Source of the DNA: Pseudorhodoferax sp. Leaf265 | Lineage (GTDB): Bacteria > Pseudomonadota > Gammaproteobacteria > Burkholderiales > Burkholderiaceae_C | Assembly (NCBI RefSeq): GCF_001422365.1 | Contig: NZ_LMMT01000015.1 | Span: forward strand, 2,821 to 54,964 | Direction of reading: 5' to 3' | Length of the DNA: 52,144 nt | In this document: positions 25,078-34,525 of the stretch, one piece after another | Layout of the letters: each line of letters begins with the position of its first letter | Position numbering within the stretch: position 1 is the stretch's first letter | The notes under the pieces: generated by a model | Database searches by the model: none | What the model was told of the DNA's origin: nothing | What the model saw: only the letters and a program-made list of their open reading frames with translations | Program-made: the position numbers and the translations under genes

Positions 25078-26229
25078 ATGGAACACACAGCGCAACTGCC
25101 CCTGGCGGGCATCCGCGTGCTCGAATTCACCCACATGGTCATGGGGCCGACCTGCGGCATGGTCCTCGCGGACCTGGGCGCCGAGGTCATCAAGGTGGAG
25201 CCGCCCGGTGGCGACAAGACGCGCAAGCTGCCGGGCCTGGGCATCGGTTTCTTCCGCAGCTTCAACCGCAACAAGAAGAGCATCGTGCTGGACATCACGA
25301 GCGAGGAGGGCCGCGCCACGGCCACCGAACTCGCGGGCCAGTGCGACGTGGTGCTGGAGAACTTCCGCCCCGGCCTCATGGCGCAGCTGGGCCTGGACTA
25401 CGCCACGCTGTCTGCGCGCTTTCCCCAGCTCATCTACGTCACGCACAAGGGCTTCCTGCCCGGCCCCTACGAGAACCGTCTCGCGCTCGACGAAGTGGTG
25501 CAGATGATGGGCGGCCTGTCGTACATGACCGGGCCGGTGGGCCGGCCGCTGCGCGCGGGCACCTCGGTCAACGACATCATGGGTGGCATGTTCGGCGCCA
25601 TCGGCGTGCTGGCCGCGCTGCGCGAGCGCGAGCGCACGGGCCGGGGCCAGGAGGTGCAGAGCGCACTGTTCGAGAACTGCGTGTTCCTCTCGTCGCAGCA
25701 CATGCAGCAGTACCTCATGACGGGCGAGCCGCCGCCGCCCATGCCGTCGCGCGTGTCGGCCTGGAGCGTGTACGACGTGTTCACGCTGGCGGGCGGCGCG
25801 CAGCTGTTCATCGGCGCCGTCAGCGACAAGCAGTTCGCCACGCTGTGCCATGTGCTGGGCCGCGCGGACCTGCTGCAGCACCCGGGCTTTCACGACAACG
25901 CCGCGCGCGTGGCCGTGCGGCCGCAGCTGCTGACGGTGCTGGGCGAGATCCTGGTGCACCACCGCGTGGAGGAACTCGCGCCACGGCTGGAGGCCGCCGG
26001 CATCCCCTACGCGCCCATCGTGCGGCCCGAGCAGCTTTGCGAAGACCCGCACCTCAAGGCCAGCGGCGGTCTGGTGCCCATGGCCACCGACGACGGCGGC
26101 ACCACCGAGGTGGTGCTGCTGCCGCTGACCCTGGGCGGGCGCCGCCCCGGCGTGCGCATGCCGCTGGCCAGGGTGGGCGAGCACACCGACGAGATCCTGG
26201 GCCGTCTGCAGCCCGTGGCCGCACACTGA
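25078..26229 (+). CDS. CaiB/BaiF family (class III) CoA-transferase
   Basis: 383 aa. GIRVLEFTHMVMGPTCGMVLADLGAEVIKVEPPGGDKTR at the start, and likely catalytic D166 in GTSVNDIMGGMFG. Paired with an HMG-CoA-lyase-like gene 18 bp upstream, it probably loads CoA onto the lyase substrate from a donor such as succinyl-CoA, as SUGCT does for hydroxymethylglutarate in animals. The actual substrate (3-hydroxy-3-methylglutarate, citramalate or another branched hydroxy-diacid) is inferred, not shown. Confidence 0.88.
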   Translation: MEHTAQLPLAGIRVLEFTHMVMGPTCGMVLADLGAEVIKVEPPGGDKTRKLPGLGIGFFRSFNRNKKSIVLDITSEEGRATATELAGQCDVVLENFRPGLMAQLGLDYATLSARFPQLIYVTHKGFLPGPYENRLALDEVVQMMGGLSYMTGPVGRPLRAGTSVNDIMGGMFGAIGVLAALRERERTGRGQEVQSALFENCVFLSSQHMQQYLMTGEPPPPMPSRVSAWSVYDVFTLAGGAQLFIGAVSDKQFATLCHVLGRADLLQHPGFHDNAARVAVRPQLLTVLGEILVHHRVEELAPRLEAAGIPYAPIVRPEQLCEDPHLKASGGLVPMATDDGGTTEVVLLPLTLGGRRPGVRMPLARVGEHTDEILGRLQPVAAH

Positions 26230-26253
26230 CGAACAAGCACCGGAGACAAGACG

Positions 26254-27228
26254 ATGAACACCCCGACCCAGACCCCGATCCGCCGACGCGGCCTGCTGGC
26301 CGCCTGCGCCGCGCTGGCCTTGCCGGCCTTTGCCCAGAGCGATAAGCCCGTGCGGCTGATCCTGCCCATCAGCGCCGGTTCCGGCGTGGACGTGATCGCG
26401 CGCGCGTCCTCGGTCGCGGTCGGCAAGGCGCTGGGCCAGCCGCTCGTAGTGGAGAACCTGCCGGGCGCGGGCGGCATCACGGGCGCGTCCGCAGTGGCCA
26501 AGGCGGCGCCCGACGGGCTGACGTTGGGCCTGTTCTCCAACAACCACGTGATCAACCCGGCGGTTTACAAGAAGATGCCCTTCGACGCGATCGCCGACTT
26601 CACGCCCGTCACCGTGCTCGGCGCCACGCCGCTGGTGCTGGTGGCCGGCAAGGGCGTGGCGGCCAGCAACGTCAGGGAGCTCGTGGCCCTGGTCAGGACG
26701 CGGCCGGACGACTTCAACTACGCCTCGTCCGGCAACGGCACCATCATCCACCTGGCCGGCGAGATGTTCCTGGAGCAGGCCGGCATCCGGGTGCGGCACA
26801 TCCCCTACAAGGGCACGGGGCCGATGGTCAACGACCTGCTGGGCGGGCAGGTGCAGTTCGGCGTGGTGGCGCTGCCGGCGATCCAGGCCCACATCAAGAG
26901 CGGTGCAGTGAAGGCCATCGGCCTGTGCGGCGCGCAGCGCTCGCCGGCCGCACCCGAGATCCCGACCATCGCCGAGCAGGGCTTGCCGGACTACGACGTG
27001 GCCGGCTGGTTCGCCGTCGTCGGCCCCGCGAAGCTGCCGGCGGCCGAGGTGCGGCGCGTCCACGATGCGTTCGTCAAGGGCTTCGAGAGCCCGGAGGTCG
27101 TCGAGGCCATGGCCCGCCAGGGCAACGTGGTCAAGCCGACTTCGCCTGAGGAGGCCGCGAAGTTCTTCCGCAGCGAGGCCGCGCGCTACGCGGCACTGGC
27201 GAAGAAGGCCAACGTGTCGCTGGACTGA
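26254..27228 (+). CDS. Bug-type tripartite tricarboxylate transporter substrate-binding protein
   Basis: 324 aa from ATG 26254 after CGGAGACAAGACG. The leader MNTPTQTPIRRRGLLAACAALALPAFAQS has RRRGLL, which could be read by Tat or Sec. Bug core: KPVRLILPISAGSGVDVIARA, ENLPGAGGITGASAVAKAAPDG, HIPYKGTGPMVNDLLGGQ. Third receptor of this family in the window; here it should supply the acid used by the CoA-transferase and lyase upstream. Confidence 0.9.
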   Translation: MNTPTQTPIRRRGLLAACAALALPAFAQSDKPVRLILPISAGSGVDVIARASSVAVGKALGQPLVVENLPGAGGITGASAVAKAAPDGLTLGLFSNNHVINPAVYKKMPFDAIADFTPVTVLGATPLVLVAGKGVAASNVRELVALVRTRPDDFNYASSGNGTIIHLAGEMFLEQAGIRVRHIPYKGTGPMVNDLLGGQVQFGVVALPAIQAHIKSGAVKAIGLCGAQRSPAAPEIPTIAEQGLPDYDVAGWFAVVGPAKLPAAEVRRVHDAFVKGFESPEVVEAMARQGNVVKPTSPEEAAKFFRSEAARYAALAKKANVSLD

Positions 27229-27374
27229 AGGGGCGGTGATGCCACGCACGAGCCCCGCGCGTTCCCACTTCGTCGCATGCGCCAACGTGCCCGATCAATA
27301 TTTCCGTCCAGTCCCTGCCGTGCGGACGCTTGCCATTTGCGTGCGTTCTCGTCAGGTCTGCGATCCCGTATTCG

Positions 27375-27908
27375 ATGCGTCTGGCGCTGGTGCTCGTGCT
27401 GGGCGGGTGCGCCATCAGCCAGCCCGTGCAGCCGCCTGTGCAAGGTGGCATCTTCGTTCCCGAGACCGACCCTGCCGCGCAAGGCGCTGCGTCTGCGGCG
27501 GCGCGCAGCGGTTGCGCGCCGGACGGGTGTTATGTCGGTGGGCTTGGCGAGGCGATCTGCGATGTCGATCAGCGGCGGCTGCAGTTGCTTGCCATGGCGG
27601 CAGGGCTCACCAACACCAAGGCCAGCTACAACGCCTGGTGGTGGCCGCTGGGAGCGGTGGCGCTGTACGAAAAGCTGCGCGGCGCGCCCAGCAGCAGTCT
27701 GCTGCCCCCGGCGGCATTGGCGACGGGCGTCTTCGGCTACATCAACTCCGGCCATCCCAGGCAGGCCGACCGGTACCTCGGTGTTCAGACGGGCAGGCTT
27801 GCGTTGGTACTGCGCGGCAGCGCCCCAGCCTCGCGACGCGGCGGTGGCGAAGAATGCCAGCGTGACGATGGACGGATCGAACCGATCAGCCCGCCCGCGC
27901 CGCCTTGA
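27375..27908 (+). CDS. Putative lipoprotein of unknown function
   Basis: 177 aa from ATG 27375 ([17 protein letters not shown]), where LVLGGC is a lipobox with lipid-modified C12; the start at 27330 would bury it. The mature part has two further cysteines ([12 protein letters not shown]) and a [23 protein letters not shown] segment that looks membrane-associated. The last ~35 residues are Arg/Pro-rich and overlap the convergent DAHP synthase gene by 23 bp, so the original C-terminus may have been altered by a frameshift. No family recognised. Confidence 0.6.
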   Translation: MRLALVLVLGGCAISQPVQPPVQGGIFVPETDPAAQGAASAAARSGCAPDGCYVGGLGEAICDVDQRRLQLLAMAAGLTNTKASYNAWWWPLGAVALYEKLRGAPSSSLLPPAALATGVFGYINSGHPRQADRYLGVQTGRLALVLRGSAPASRRGGGEECQRDDGRIEPISPPAPP

Positions 27909-29247
27909 GCACGTCGGCGATCTGGAAGGCCAGCTCCAGGCTCTGCGAGCCGTTCAACCGCGGATCGCAGGCGCTGCGGTAGCGACTGGCCAGGCCTTCG
28001 TCGCTGAGCGCCTGGGCGCCGCCGCGACACTCGGTCACGTCCTGGCCTGTCATCTCGAAGTGCAGGCCGCCGGCATAGGTGCCTTCCTGCGCGTGTGCGG
28101 CGAAGAAGCCGCGCATCTCCGCAAGGATGCGTGCGAAGTCGCGCGTCTTGTAGCCGTTGGAGGCCGTCACGGTGTTGCCGTGCATGGGGTCGCAGCACCA
28201 CACCGGGGTGCGGCCGGCGCGGCGCACGGCGCGCAGCAGCGCCGGCAGGCGTTCGGCCACCTTGTCGCTGCCCATGCGGGAGATCAGCATCGTGCGGCCG
28301 GGCTGGTGGTCGGGATCCAGCCGGTCGAGCAGGCGCAGCACGTCGTCGGCCGCGGCGTTGGGGCCGAGCTTGACGCCGACCGGGTTGTCCACGCCGCGCA
28401 GGTACTCGATGTGCGCACCCTCGAGCTGGCGCGTGCGCTCGCCCAGCCACAGCATGTGGGCCGAGCCGCCGTACCAGCGGCCGCTGCGCGCATCGTGCCG
28501 CGTGAGGGCTTGTTCGTAGTGCAGGTGCAGCGCCTCGTGCGAGGTGTAGAACTCCACCGCGTGCAGCTGCGGCGTGCGCGCCGCGTCGAAACCGCAGGCC
28601 TCCATGAAGGCCAGCGATTCGGTGATGCGGTCGGCCAGTTCGGCGAAGCGCTCGCCCTGCGGGCTGGTGCGCACGAAGTCGGCCGTCCAGCGGTGCACCT
28701 CGTGCAGGTCGGCAAAGCCGCCCTGGGCCAGCGCGCGCAGCTGGTTCAGCGTGGTGGTGGAATGGGCGTAGGCCGTCAGCAGCCGAGCCGGGTCGGGCGC
28801 GCGCGCGGCGGCGCTGAAGGCGCTGCCGTTGACGATGTCACCGCGGTACGAGGGCAGGGTGGTGCCGTCCACGGTCTCGGTGTCCGAGGAGCGTGGCTTG
28901 GCGAACTGCCCGGCGATGCGGCCCAGCTTGACCACCGGGCAGGCCGCGGCATAGGTGAGCACCACGGCCATCTGCAGGATCACGCGGAAGGTGGACTCCA
29001 CGGCGTCCTGGCCGAATTCGTCGAAGCTCTCGGCGCAGTCGCCGCCCTGCAGCAGGAAGGCCTCGCCGCGCGCCACCGCGGCCAGCCGCGTGCGCAGTTG
29101 CGCGATCTCGCCCGGAAAGATCAGCGCGGGCAACGTGGCCAGGCGCTGCTCGGCGGCGCGCAGGGCGCCGTCGTCGGCATAGGCCGGCAGTTGCAGGGCC
29201 GGGCGCGCGCGCCAGGAGGAAGGGGTCCAGTTGCCGAGGTCTTGCAT
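27886..29247 (-). CDS. 3-deoxy-7-phosphoheptulonate synthase, class II
   Basis: 453 aa, normal length for the plant-like class II (AroH/AroG-II) enzyme. Marks: [17 protein letters not shown] near the N-terminus, [45 protein letters not shown] and [11 protein letters not shown], where the Cys and His are metal and PEP ligands. It condenses PEP with erythrose 4-phosphate, the first step of the shikimate pathway. Monocistronic here; divergent from the SDR gene (92 bp). Confidence 0.95.
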   Translation of the reverse strand: MQDLGNWTPSSWRARPALQLPAYADDGALRAAEQRLATLPALIFPGEIAQLRTRLAAVARGEAFLLQGGDCAESFDEFGQDAVESTFRVILQMAVVLTYAAACPVVKLGRIAGQFAKPRSSDTETVDGTTLPSYRGDIVNGSAFSAAARAPDPARLLTAYAHSTTTLNQLRALAQGGFADLHEVHRWTADFVRTSPQGERFAELADRITESLAFMEACGFDAARTPQLHAVEFYTSHEALHLHYEQALTRHDARSGRWYGGSAHMLWLGERTRQLEGAHIEYLRGVDNPVGVKLGPNAAADDVLRLLDRLDPDHQPGRTMLISRMGSDKVAERLPALLRAVRRAGRTPVWCCDPMHGNTVTASNGYKTRDFARILAEMRGFFAAHAQEGTYAGGLHFEMTGQDVTECRGGAQALSDEGLASRYRSACDPRLNGSQSLELAFQIADVLKAARAG

Positions 29248-29339
29248 GGTGCGAGCTTATGCGTTTTGCTGGCGACAGCGCCGGGGCGAGCGACACTGCG
29301 GACCCACGCGGCCTGCGCCGCACGACCAGGAGCATTGCC

Positions 29340-30035
29340 ATGACGAACACCGCCCGCACCATCCTCATCACCGGCGCCGCCGGCCACCTGGGTCGCGCCG
29401 TGGCCGCCCGCGCGCACGCGCAGGGCGCGCGGCTGCTGTTGCTGGACCGCGATGCCGGCGCGCTGCAGCGCGCGTATGGCGACGCCGAGGGCCAGGTGGC
29501 GGCCGACCTGCTGGACCGTGCGGCGCTGGCCGCTGCGCTGGCGCCGCAGATGGAGCGGGCAGGCCGGGTGGACACGCTGCTGCACATCGCCGGCGGTTTC
29601 CGCATGGGCGAGGCTGTGCACGAGACCTCGGCCGGCAACTGGGACTTCCTGATGGACCTGAACGCGCGCAGCTTCGTCAACGTGGCGGCGGTGCTGGTGC
29701 CGCATCTGCTGGCGCACGGCGGTGGCCGCATCGTCACCGTGGGCGCGGGCGCTGCACTCAAGGGCGGCGCGCAGATGGGGGCCTATGCCGCGTCCAAGAG
29801 CGCGCTGATCCGGCTCACCGAATCCATGTCGGCCGAACTCAAGGGGCAGGGCGTGAACGTCAACTGCGTGCTGCCCTCCATCATCGACACGCCGGACAAC
29901 CGCGCCGCCATGCCCGGCGCCGACGCGGCGCAATGGGTGCACCCCGACGCGCTGGCCGACGTGATGCTGTTCCTGGCCTCGGACGCCGCGCGGGCCGTGC
30001 ACGGCGCGGCGGTACCCGTCAGCGGGCTGGTCTGA
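29340..30035 (+). CDS. SDR family oxidoreductase
   Basis: 231 aa from ATG 29340 (AGGAGCATTGCC precedes). TGAAGHLG (residues 10-17) binds the cofactor; Y153-x-x-x-K157 lies in AYAASKSALIRL. The NNAG motif is replaced by LHIAGG, common in divergent SDRs. The substrate pocket gives no clue to function. It stands alone between the DAHP synthase and hppD. Confidence 0.85.
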   Translation: MTNTARTILITGAAGHLGRAVAARAHAQGARLLLLDRDAGALQRAYGDAEGQVAADLLDRAALAAALAPQMERAGRVDTLLHIAGGFRMGEAVHETSAGNWDFLMDLNARSFVNVAAVLVPHLLAHGGGRIVTVGAGAALKGGAQMGAYAASKSALIRLTESMSAELKGQGVNVNCVLPSIIDTPDNRAAMPGADAAQWVHPDALADVMLFLASDAARAVHGAAVPVSGLV

Positions 30036-30085
30036 AGGCAGTGGCCGCGCGATTCCTGCAGCCGGCGGCGTGGTATCTGGAAAGA

Positions 30086-30101
30086 ACGCAGGAATCGTGC
30101 G
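30086..30101. promoter_or_regulatory. Candidate operator of hppD (shared dyad)
   Basis: ACGCAGGAATCGTGCG, an imperfect dyad one base away from the perfect 15-bp palindrome CGCAGGAATCCTGCG. It would overlap the -35 region of a promoter with -10 TAGCAT (30113-30118), ~43 bp upstream of hppD. The same word with one other mismatch stands between phhA and the GST gene (51211-51226). Two sites in the promoters of consecutive Phe/Tyr catabolic steps suggest a common regulator. Confidence 0.55.
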
Positions 30102-30160
30102 TGAGATTCGCCTAGCATTGATGATTCTGGAGCCAACCCCCACTTCACCGGAGAAAAGAC

Positions 30161-31246
30161 ATGGCCGACCTGTTTGACAACCCCATGGGCCTGTGCGGCT
30201 TCGAGTTCGTGGAATTCGCCTCGCCCACGCCCGGCGTGCTGGAGCCGCTGTTCGAGAAGATGGGCTTCACGCTGGTGGCGCGCCACCGCTCCAAGAACGT
30301 GCTGCTGTACCGGCAGAACGAGATCAACTTCATCGTCAACAACGAGCCGCGCAGCGAGGCCGGCTACTTCGCGGCCGAGCACGGTCCCTCGGCCTGCGGC
30401 CTGGCCTTCCGTGTGAAGGATTCGCACAAGGCCTACAACCGCGCGCTGGAGCTGGGTGCCCAGCCAATCGAGATCGGCACCGGCCCCATGGAACTGCGCC
30501 TGCCGGCCATCAAGGGCATCGGCGGCGCGCCGCTGTACCTGATCGACCGCTTCGAGGACGGCAAGAGCATCTACGACATCGACTTCGAGTTCCTGCCCGG
30601 CGTGGACCGCCGGCCCAAGGGCCATGGTTTCCAGGTGGTGGACCATCTGACGCATAACGTCTACCGCGGCCGCATGGCGCACTGGGCAGATTTTTACAAC
30701 AGGCTGTTCAACTTCCAGGAAATCCGCTACTTCGACATCAAGGGCGAGTACACGGGCCTGACCAGCAAGGCCATGACCGCGCCCGACGGCCTGATCCGCA
30801 TCCCGCTCAACGAGGAAGCCAAGAAGGGCGGCGGGCAGATCGAGGAGTTCCTGATGCAGTTCAACGGCGAGGGCATCCAGCACATCGCCTTGCTGACGGA
30901 CAACCTGCTGGAGGCCATCGACAGCCTGCAGCTGGCCGGCATCCCGGTGCTGACGGCGCCCAACGAGGTCTACTACCAGAACCTGGAGACCCGCCTGCCT
31001 GGCCATGGCGAGCCGGTGCCCGAGTTGCAGGCGCGCGGCATCCTCTTGGACGGCACGACCGAGGGCGGCCGGCCGCGCCTGTTGCTGCAGATCTTCTCCG
31101 AGCCGCTGCTGGGCCCGGTGTTCTTCGAGTTCATCCAGCGCAAGGGCGACTACCGCGAAGGCTTCGGCGAAGGCAACTTCAAGGCGCTGTTCGAGTCGCT
31201 GGAGCGCGATCAGATCAACCGCGGCGTGCTCGAAACCGAAGGCTGA
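30161..31246 (+). CDS. hppD: 4-hydroxyphenylpyruvate dioxygenase
   Basis: 361 aa, two VOC domains. Fe(II) ligands H162 (VVDHLTHNV), H241 ([11 protein letters not shown]) and E323 ([11 protein letters not shown]) match the positions known for the Pseudomonas enzyme almost exactly. It converts 4-hydroxyphenylpyruvate and O2 to homogentisate, the central step of tyrosine degradation. RBS CCGGAGAAAAGAC precedes the ATG. Its TGA abuts the TCA (stop) of the convergent oxidoreductase with no base between. phhA, the preceding pathway step, lies 19 kb away in the same window. Confidence 0.95.
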   Translation: MADLFDNPMGLCGFEFVEFASPTPGVLEPLFEKMGFTLVARHRSKNVLLYRQNEINFIVNNEPRSEAGYFAAEHGPSACGLAFRVKDSHKAYNRALELGAQPIEIGTGPMELRLPAIKGIGGAPLYLIDRFEDGKSIYDIDFEFLPGVDRRPKGHGFQVVDHLTHNVYRGRMAHWADFYNRLFNFQEIRYFDIKGEYTGLTSKAMTAPDGLIRIPLNEEAKKGGGQIEEFLMQFNGEGIQHIALLTDNLLEAIDSLQLAGIPVLTAPNEVYYQNLETRLPGHGEPVPELQARGILLDGTTEGGRPRLLLQIFSEPLLGPVFFEFIQRKGDYREGFGEGNFKALFESLERDQINRGVLETEG

Positions 31247-32587
31247 TCAGCGGGCGAAGAGGGCCTCCAGCTCGCGCCGCAACCGGAAGGCCGGCGTGGT
31301 CTGGTCCAGCACCACGTCGTCCCAGCCGAGGCTCTGGCCCTGCTTCACGGGGCGCACCAGCTTCACGTCGTGCGCCAGGCCCAGCGGCAACCCGCCGAAG
31401 GCCAGCGAGCGCTGCACGGGCAGCAGCTTGCCCCAGACGGTGTAGCCGCCTTCGCCGTCCAGCGTCTCGCCCACGGCGAGGTCGCGCTTGGCGGTGGCCA
31501 CCACGTCGGCGTTCCACGCCACGGCCGCGCCCGTGGGCTCCTTGCGCAGCGCCACGCTGGCGACGGACATGCCCACCTCCAGCCCGATCAGGTGCCAGCG
31601 CTTGTACAGCGTGAAGTAGCGGCCGCTGTCGTCGGTCTGGGCGTTGTACTCCTCGAAGCAGTTGCGGATGTACTCGGTCTCGCCCTCGACCGTGACCCAC
31701 ACGCCCATGCGGATGTCGTAGGGGATGGGCGTGCCGTCGGTCTGCAACGAGGACACCACCTCGACCATGCCCTTGTGCTCCAGCACGCCGCCTTCGCTGC
31801 GCGGGCGCGTGACGTTGGGGATCTGGTCCACGGCCGCGGGCGGGTAGAGCAGGCCGTCGGAGGGCACGGCCAGGCCGGTGGCATTGGCCACGGCCGCGCT
31901 TTCGATGGAGGGCTTGGAGCCGTCCAGGAAGCTGTTGAACATCTTGGGGTTGAGGCCGCCGCGCTGCGCCTGCTCGGGCGTGAGGCCGTAGTGGCCCCAG
32001 ACCGTCTCGGGCGTGGACGCGCTGAAGTGCGGCAGCCACTTGTGGCCGCGCCCGGCCGCCACCACCGGAAAGCCGCAGCTGCGCGCCCAGTCCACCAGGT
32101 CGCAGATCAGCGCGGGCTGGTCGCCGAAGGCCAGCGAATAGACCACGCCCGCCTCCTGCGCGCGGCGCGCCAGCAGCGGGCCGCAGAAGGCGTCGGCCTC
32201 CACCGTCACGTTGACCACGTGCTTGCCGTGCGCGAAAACATCCAGGCAGTGCGCAACGGCCGCCACGGGGTGGCCGGTGCACTCGACCACCACGTCGATC
32301 TGCGGGTGCCGCGTGACGGCCTGCCAGTCCTCGGTGATCCAGGTTGTGCCTTCGCGCAGCGCTTCCTCGGCCGAGCGGGCGGCACTGCGGCTGGCGTCCC
32401 AGCCTACGCGGGCGAGGTTGGTGCGGGCGGCCGCGGGCGAGAGGTCGGCAATCGCCACCAGGTGCACGCCCGGCGTGCGCGGCACCTGGGCCAGGTACAT
32501 GGAGCCGAACTTGCCGGCGCCGATCAGGCCGATGCGGATGGGGCGGCCCTCGGCCGCGCGCTGCTGCAGTTGACGGTGCAGGCTCAT
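31247..32587 (-). CDS. NAD(P)-dependent oxidoreductase with C-terminal SAF domain
   Basis: 446 aa. Rossmann motif IGLIGAGKFGSMYLAQV (residues ~19-35), a homoserine-dehydrogenase-like central domain (VVVECTGHPVAAVAHCLDVFAHGKHVVNVTVEAD), and a C-terminal SAF-like part (KRDLAVGETLDGEGGYTVWGKL ... QGQSLGWDDV). This architecture occurs in predicted oxidoreductases near sugar-acid or aldonate catabolic genes. No such neighbours are seen, so the substrate is open. GGAGACAAGACC precedes the ATG. Confidence 0.8.
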   Translation of the reverse strand: MSLHRQLQQRAAEGRPIRIGLIGAGKFGSMYLAQVPRTPGVHLVAIADLSPAAARTNLARVGWDASRSAARSAEEALREGTTWITEDWQAVTRHPQIDVVVECTGHPVAAVAHCLDVFAHGKHVVNVTVEADAFCGPLLARRAQEAGVVYSLAFGDQPALICDLVDWARSCGFPVVAAGRGHKWLPHFSASTPETVWGHYGLTPEQAQRGGLNPKMFNSFLDGSKPSIESAAVANATGLAVPSDGLLYPPAAVDQIPNVTRPRSEGGVLEHKGMVEVVSSLQTDGTPIPYDIRMGVWVTVEGETEYIRNCFEEYNAQTDDSGRYFTLYKRWHLIGLEVGMSVASVALRKEPTGAAVAWNADVVATAKRDLAVGETLDGEGGYTVWGKLLPVQRSLAFGGLPLGLAHDVKLVRPVKQGQSLGWDDVVLDQTTPAFRLRRELEALFAR

Positions 32588-32710
32588 GGGTCTTGTCTCC
32601 TGTCGTAGGTGTTGGGTCTGCGACCATAGCGCACACCCCCTGGCGGTACAGTGGCAGCCCTACAACCAGGAGACGAACCGGCAGCGCCGCAAGACGCGCC
32701 GGTGCCTTGC

Positions 32711-33634
32711 ATGTCCAGCATTCCCTTGCCGCCTGCCGCCGTTCCCGTTCCCGTTCCCGTGCTGGACCAGGCCCGGCGCGCTGCACCGTGGATGGCGGGC
32801 TGGCTGTCGCTGATGCTGGTCGTCGCCGTGGCGGGCCGCCAGGCCACGCGCGAGATGGACGTGTTCCAGATCATGGAGATGCGCTCGCTGATGGGCCTGG
32901 TGTTGCTTTATCCACTGGTGCGCATGGCCGGCGGGTGGTCGGCGCTGCGCACGCACCAGCTACCGCGCCACGTGGGCCGCAACATCGTGCACTACGCCGC
33001 GCAGTACGGCTGGTTCCTTGCGCTGACACTGATCCCGCTCGGACAGGTGGTGGCCATCGAGTTCACGATGCCGATCTGGACCGTCCTGCTGGCTGCGCTG
33101 TTCCTGGGCGAGCGGCTGCACCGCTGGAAGTTGGCCGCCGTCGTGCTCGGCGCCATCGGCGTGGCCATGATCGCGCGCCCGGCCGGCGGCGCCGGCATCG
33201 GTGCCGGGCAGGCCATCGCGCTGGTGGCGGCGCTGGGCTTCGCGGTGTCGGTGATCCTCGTGAAGTCGATGGCCCGCACCGAGCAGGCCGTGACCATCAT
33301 GTTCTGGATGCTGGCGGTGCAATCGGTGCTGGGCCTGCTGCCCGCGTTGGCCGTGTGGCGCTGGCCCACGGCCGCCGGATGGGGCTGGGTCACGCTGGTG
33401 GCCATCGCGGGCACCTACGCGCACTACTGCATGGCCAGCGCCATGCGCCATGCCGATGCGACCGTGGTGGTGCCGATGGACTTCCTGCGCGTGCCGCTCT
33501 CGGCCCTGGCCGGCTGGCTGGTCTATGCCGAGCGCATCGACCTGTGGATGGCACTGGGCACGGCGCTGATCCTGGTGGGCAACCTGCTCAACCTGGGGCG
33601 CGCGCCGACGCCCACCGGCACCGGGCGCTCCTGA
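32711..33634 (+). CDS. EamA/DMT family transporter
   Basis: 307 aa from ATG 32711; about ten hydrophobic segments arranged as two five-helix EamA repeats, the first with QIMEMRSLMGLVLLYPLV and IPLGQVVAIEFTMPIWTVLLAALFLGERL, the second with GFAVSVILVKSMARTEQAVTIMFWMLAVQS and HADATVVVPMDFLRVPLSALAGWLVYAE. Inner-membrane exporter or importer of small metabolites; substrate unknown. Convergent with the acidic hypothetical gene (4-bp gap). Confidence 0.88.
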   Translation: MSSIPLPPAAVPVPVPVLDQARRAAPWMAGWLSLMLVVAVAGRQATREMDVFQIMEMRSLMGLVLLYPLVRMAGGWSALRTHQLPRHVGRNIVHYAAQYGWFLALTLIPLGQVVAIEFTMPIWTVLLAALFLGERLHRWKLAAVVLGAIGVAMIARPAGGAGIGAGQAIALVAALGFAVSVILVKSMARTEQAVTIMFWMLAVQSVLGLLPALAVWRWPTAAGWGWVTLVAIAGTYAHYCMASAMRHADATVVVPMDFLRVPLSALAGWLVYAERIDLWMALGTALILVGNLLNLGRAPTPTGTGRS

Positions 33635-33638
33635 CCGG

Positions 33639-34277
33639 TCAATGCAGGTGGCGCGGGCGGCGGCCGCCGCCGCCGCCGTGGCTGCCGCCGCCGGAGCCGG
33701 GGCCGCGCGAGGGCTTGCCCAGGTCCAGCGAGTTCGTCAGGGCGTCGAAGCGCTGCGTGAACAGCTTGTCGATTTCGGCCACCACGCCCGACAGCTCGCT
33801 TGCGTCGAAGTGGCGCTCCATGGTGTGGATCACGTCCTGCACCAGCAGGTCGCGCTGCACCTGCATGATGGCGGCCGGGTTGGGGCCGACGAACAGCATG
33901 ACGAAGTCGTCGCGCGACTCCTCGTCCTCGGGGGGCTCCTCGTCGTCCTCGTCGAATTCGGCGTCGTAGAAGCTGACCTCGATGGCCGCGCCGCGCTCGG
34001 ACAGCTCGTTCAGGCTCATGCACATCTCGTCCAGCGCCTGCTTGAAGTCCTCGTCGCCGGGCACGGTCCAGCACATGTCGAGCAGGTGGTCGGCGGTCTC
34101 GAAGCGGATGCCGGGCTCTTCCTCGTAGGCGCTGGCCGCGGCGGCCGCCAGCGAGCGTGCACCGGCGTATTTCCACAGGGGTTTGAGCGCCTCCTGGATC
34201 TGCTCGTAGTTCACGTCCGCGCGCAGCGGCACCTGGCCGTGGACGTGGATCTCGAAGGGGGCGTTGTAGCGTGACAT
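33639..34277 (-). CDS. Conserved hypothetical acidic protein with Gly-rich tail
   Basis: 212 aa from ATG 34277 (MSRYNAPFEIHVHGQVPLRADV). Residues ~55-120 carry EEEPGIRFETADHLLDMCWTVPGDEDFKQALDEMCMSLNELSERGAAIEVSFYD; a run of acids (DEDDEEPPEDEE) follows, and the C-terminus is GSGGGSHGGGGGRRPRHLH. No signal or membrane segment. I believe orthologues are common in Burkholderiales but do not know a function. The upstream 218 bp hold no clear promoter. Confidence 0.7.
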   Translation of the reverse strand: MSRYNAPFEIHVHGQVPLRADVNYEQIQEALKPLWKYAGARSLAAAAASAYEEEPGIRFETADHLLDMCWTVPGDEDFKQALDEMCMSLNELSERGAAIEVSFYDAEFDEDDEEPPEDEESRDDFVMLFVGPNPAAIMQVQRDLLVQDVIHTMERHFDASELSGVVAEIDKLFTQRFDALTNSLDLGKPSRGPGSGGGSHGGGGGRRPRHLH

Positions 34278-34470
34278 AGGGGGATGGTAGCGGGTGCGTG
34301 GGGCCATGCCAACGCGGTGTGCGGCGGGGCCCGCAAGCGGGGTCGGGCAGCGCGGACGCACTGTGGCGCGCGCTGATTTCGCCGGCGCCAGGCCGTGTGG
34401 GGGCCCGGCGTGGGGAATCCGGCGGACGTTGGCAAGGCGGGTATTTTGCAACATGCCGGACGGGCCAGGC

Positions 34471-34511
34471 TTGGCACCGCATGCCGGCACATATACTGTA
34501 ATTAAATACAG
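34471..34511 (+). promoter_or_regulatory. SOS promoter with LexA box
   Basis: CTGTAATTAAATACAG (34496-34511) fits the LexA consensus CTGT-N8-ACAG, 13 of 16 bases matching CTGTATATATATACAG. It overlaps a -10 hexamer TATACT (34492-34497) with TTGGCA at 34471-34476 (15-bp spacer). LexA bound here would block transcription of the small gene that starts 15 bp downstream. Confidence 0.75.
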
Positions 34512-34525
34512 CTACCCATTGCGCG

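Noticed and set aside
24088-27285. 1065-codon minus-strand frame across lyase, CoA-transferase and Bug genes
   Set aside because: Covers three recognised plus-strand genes with ribosome sites; composition is that of an antisense frame.
31244-31249. TGATCA at the exact junction of the hppD and oxidoreductase stop codons as a regulatory palindrome
   Set aside because: It is simply TGA and TCA stops of convergent genes abutting; six bases are too few for an operator claim.
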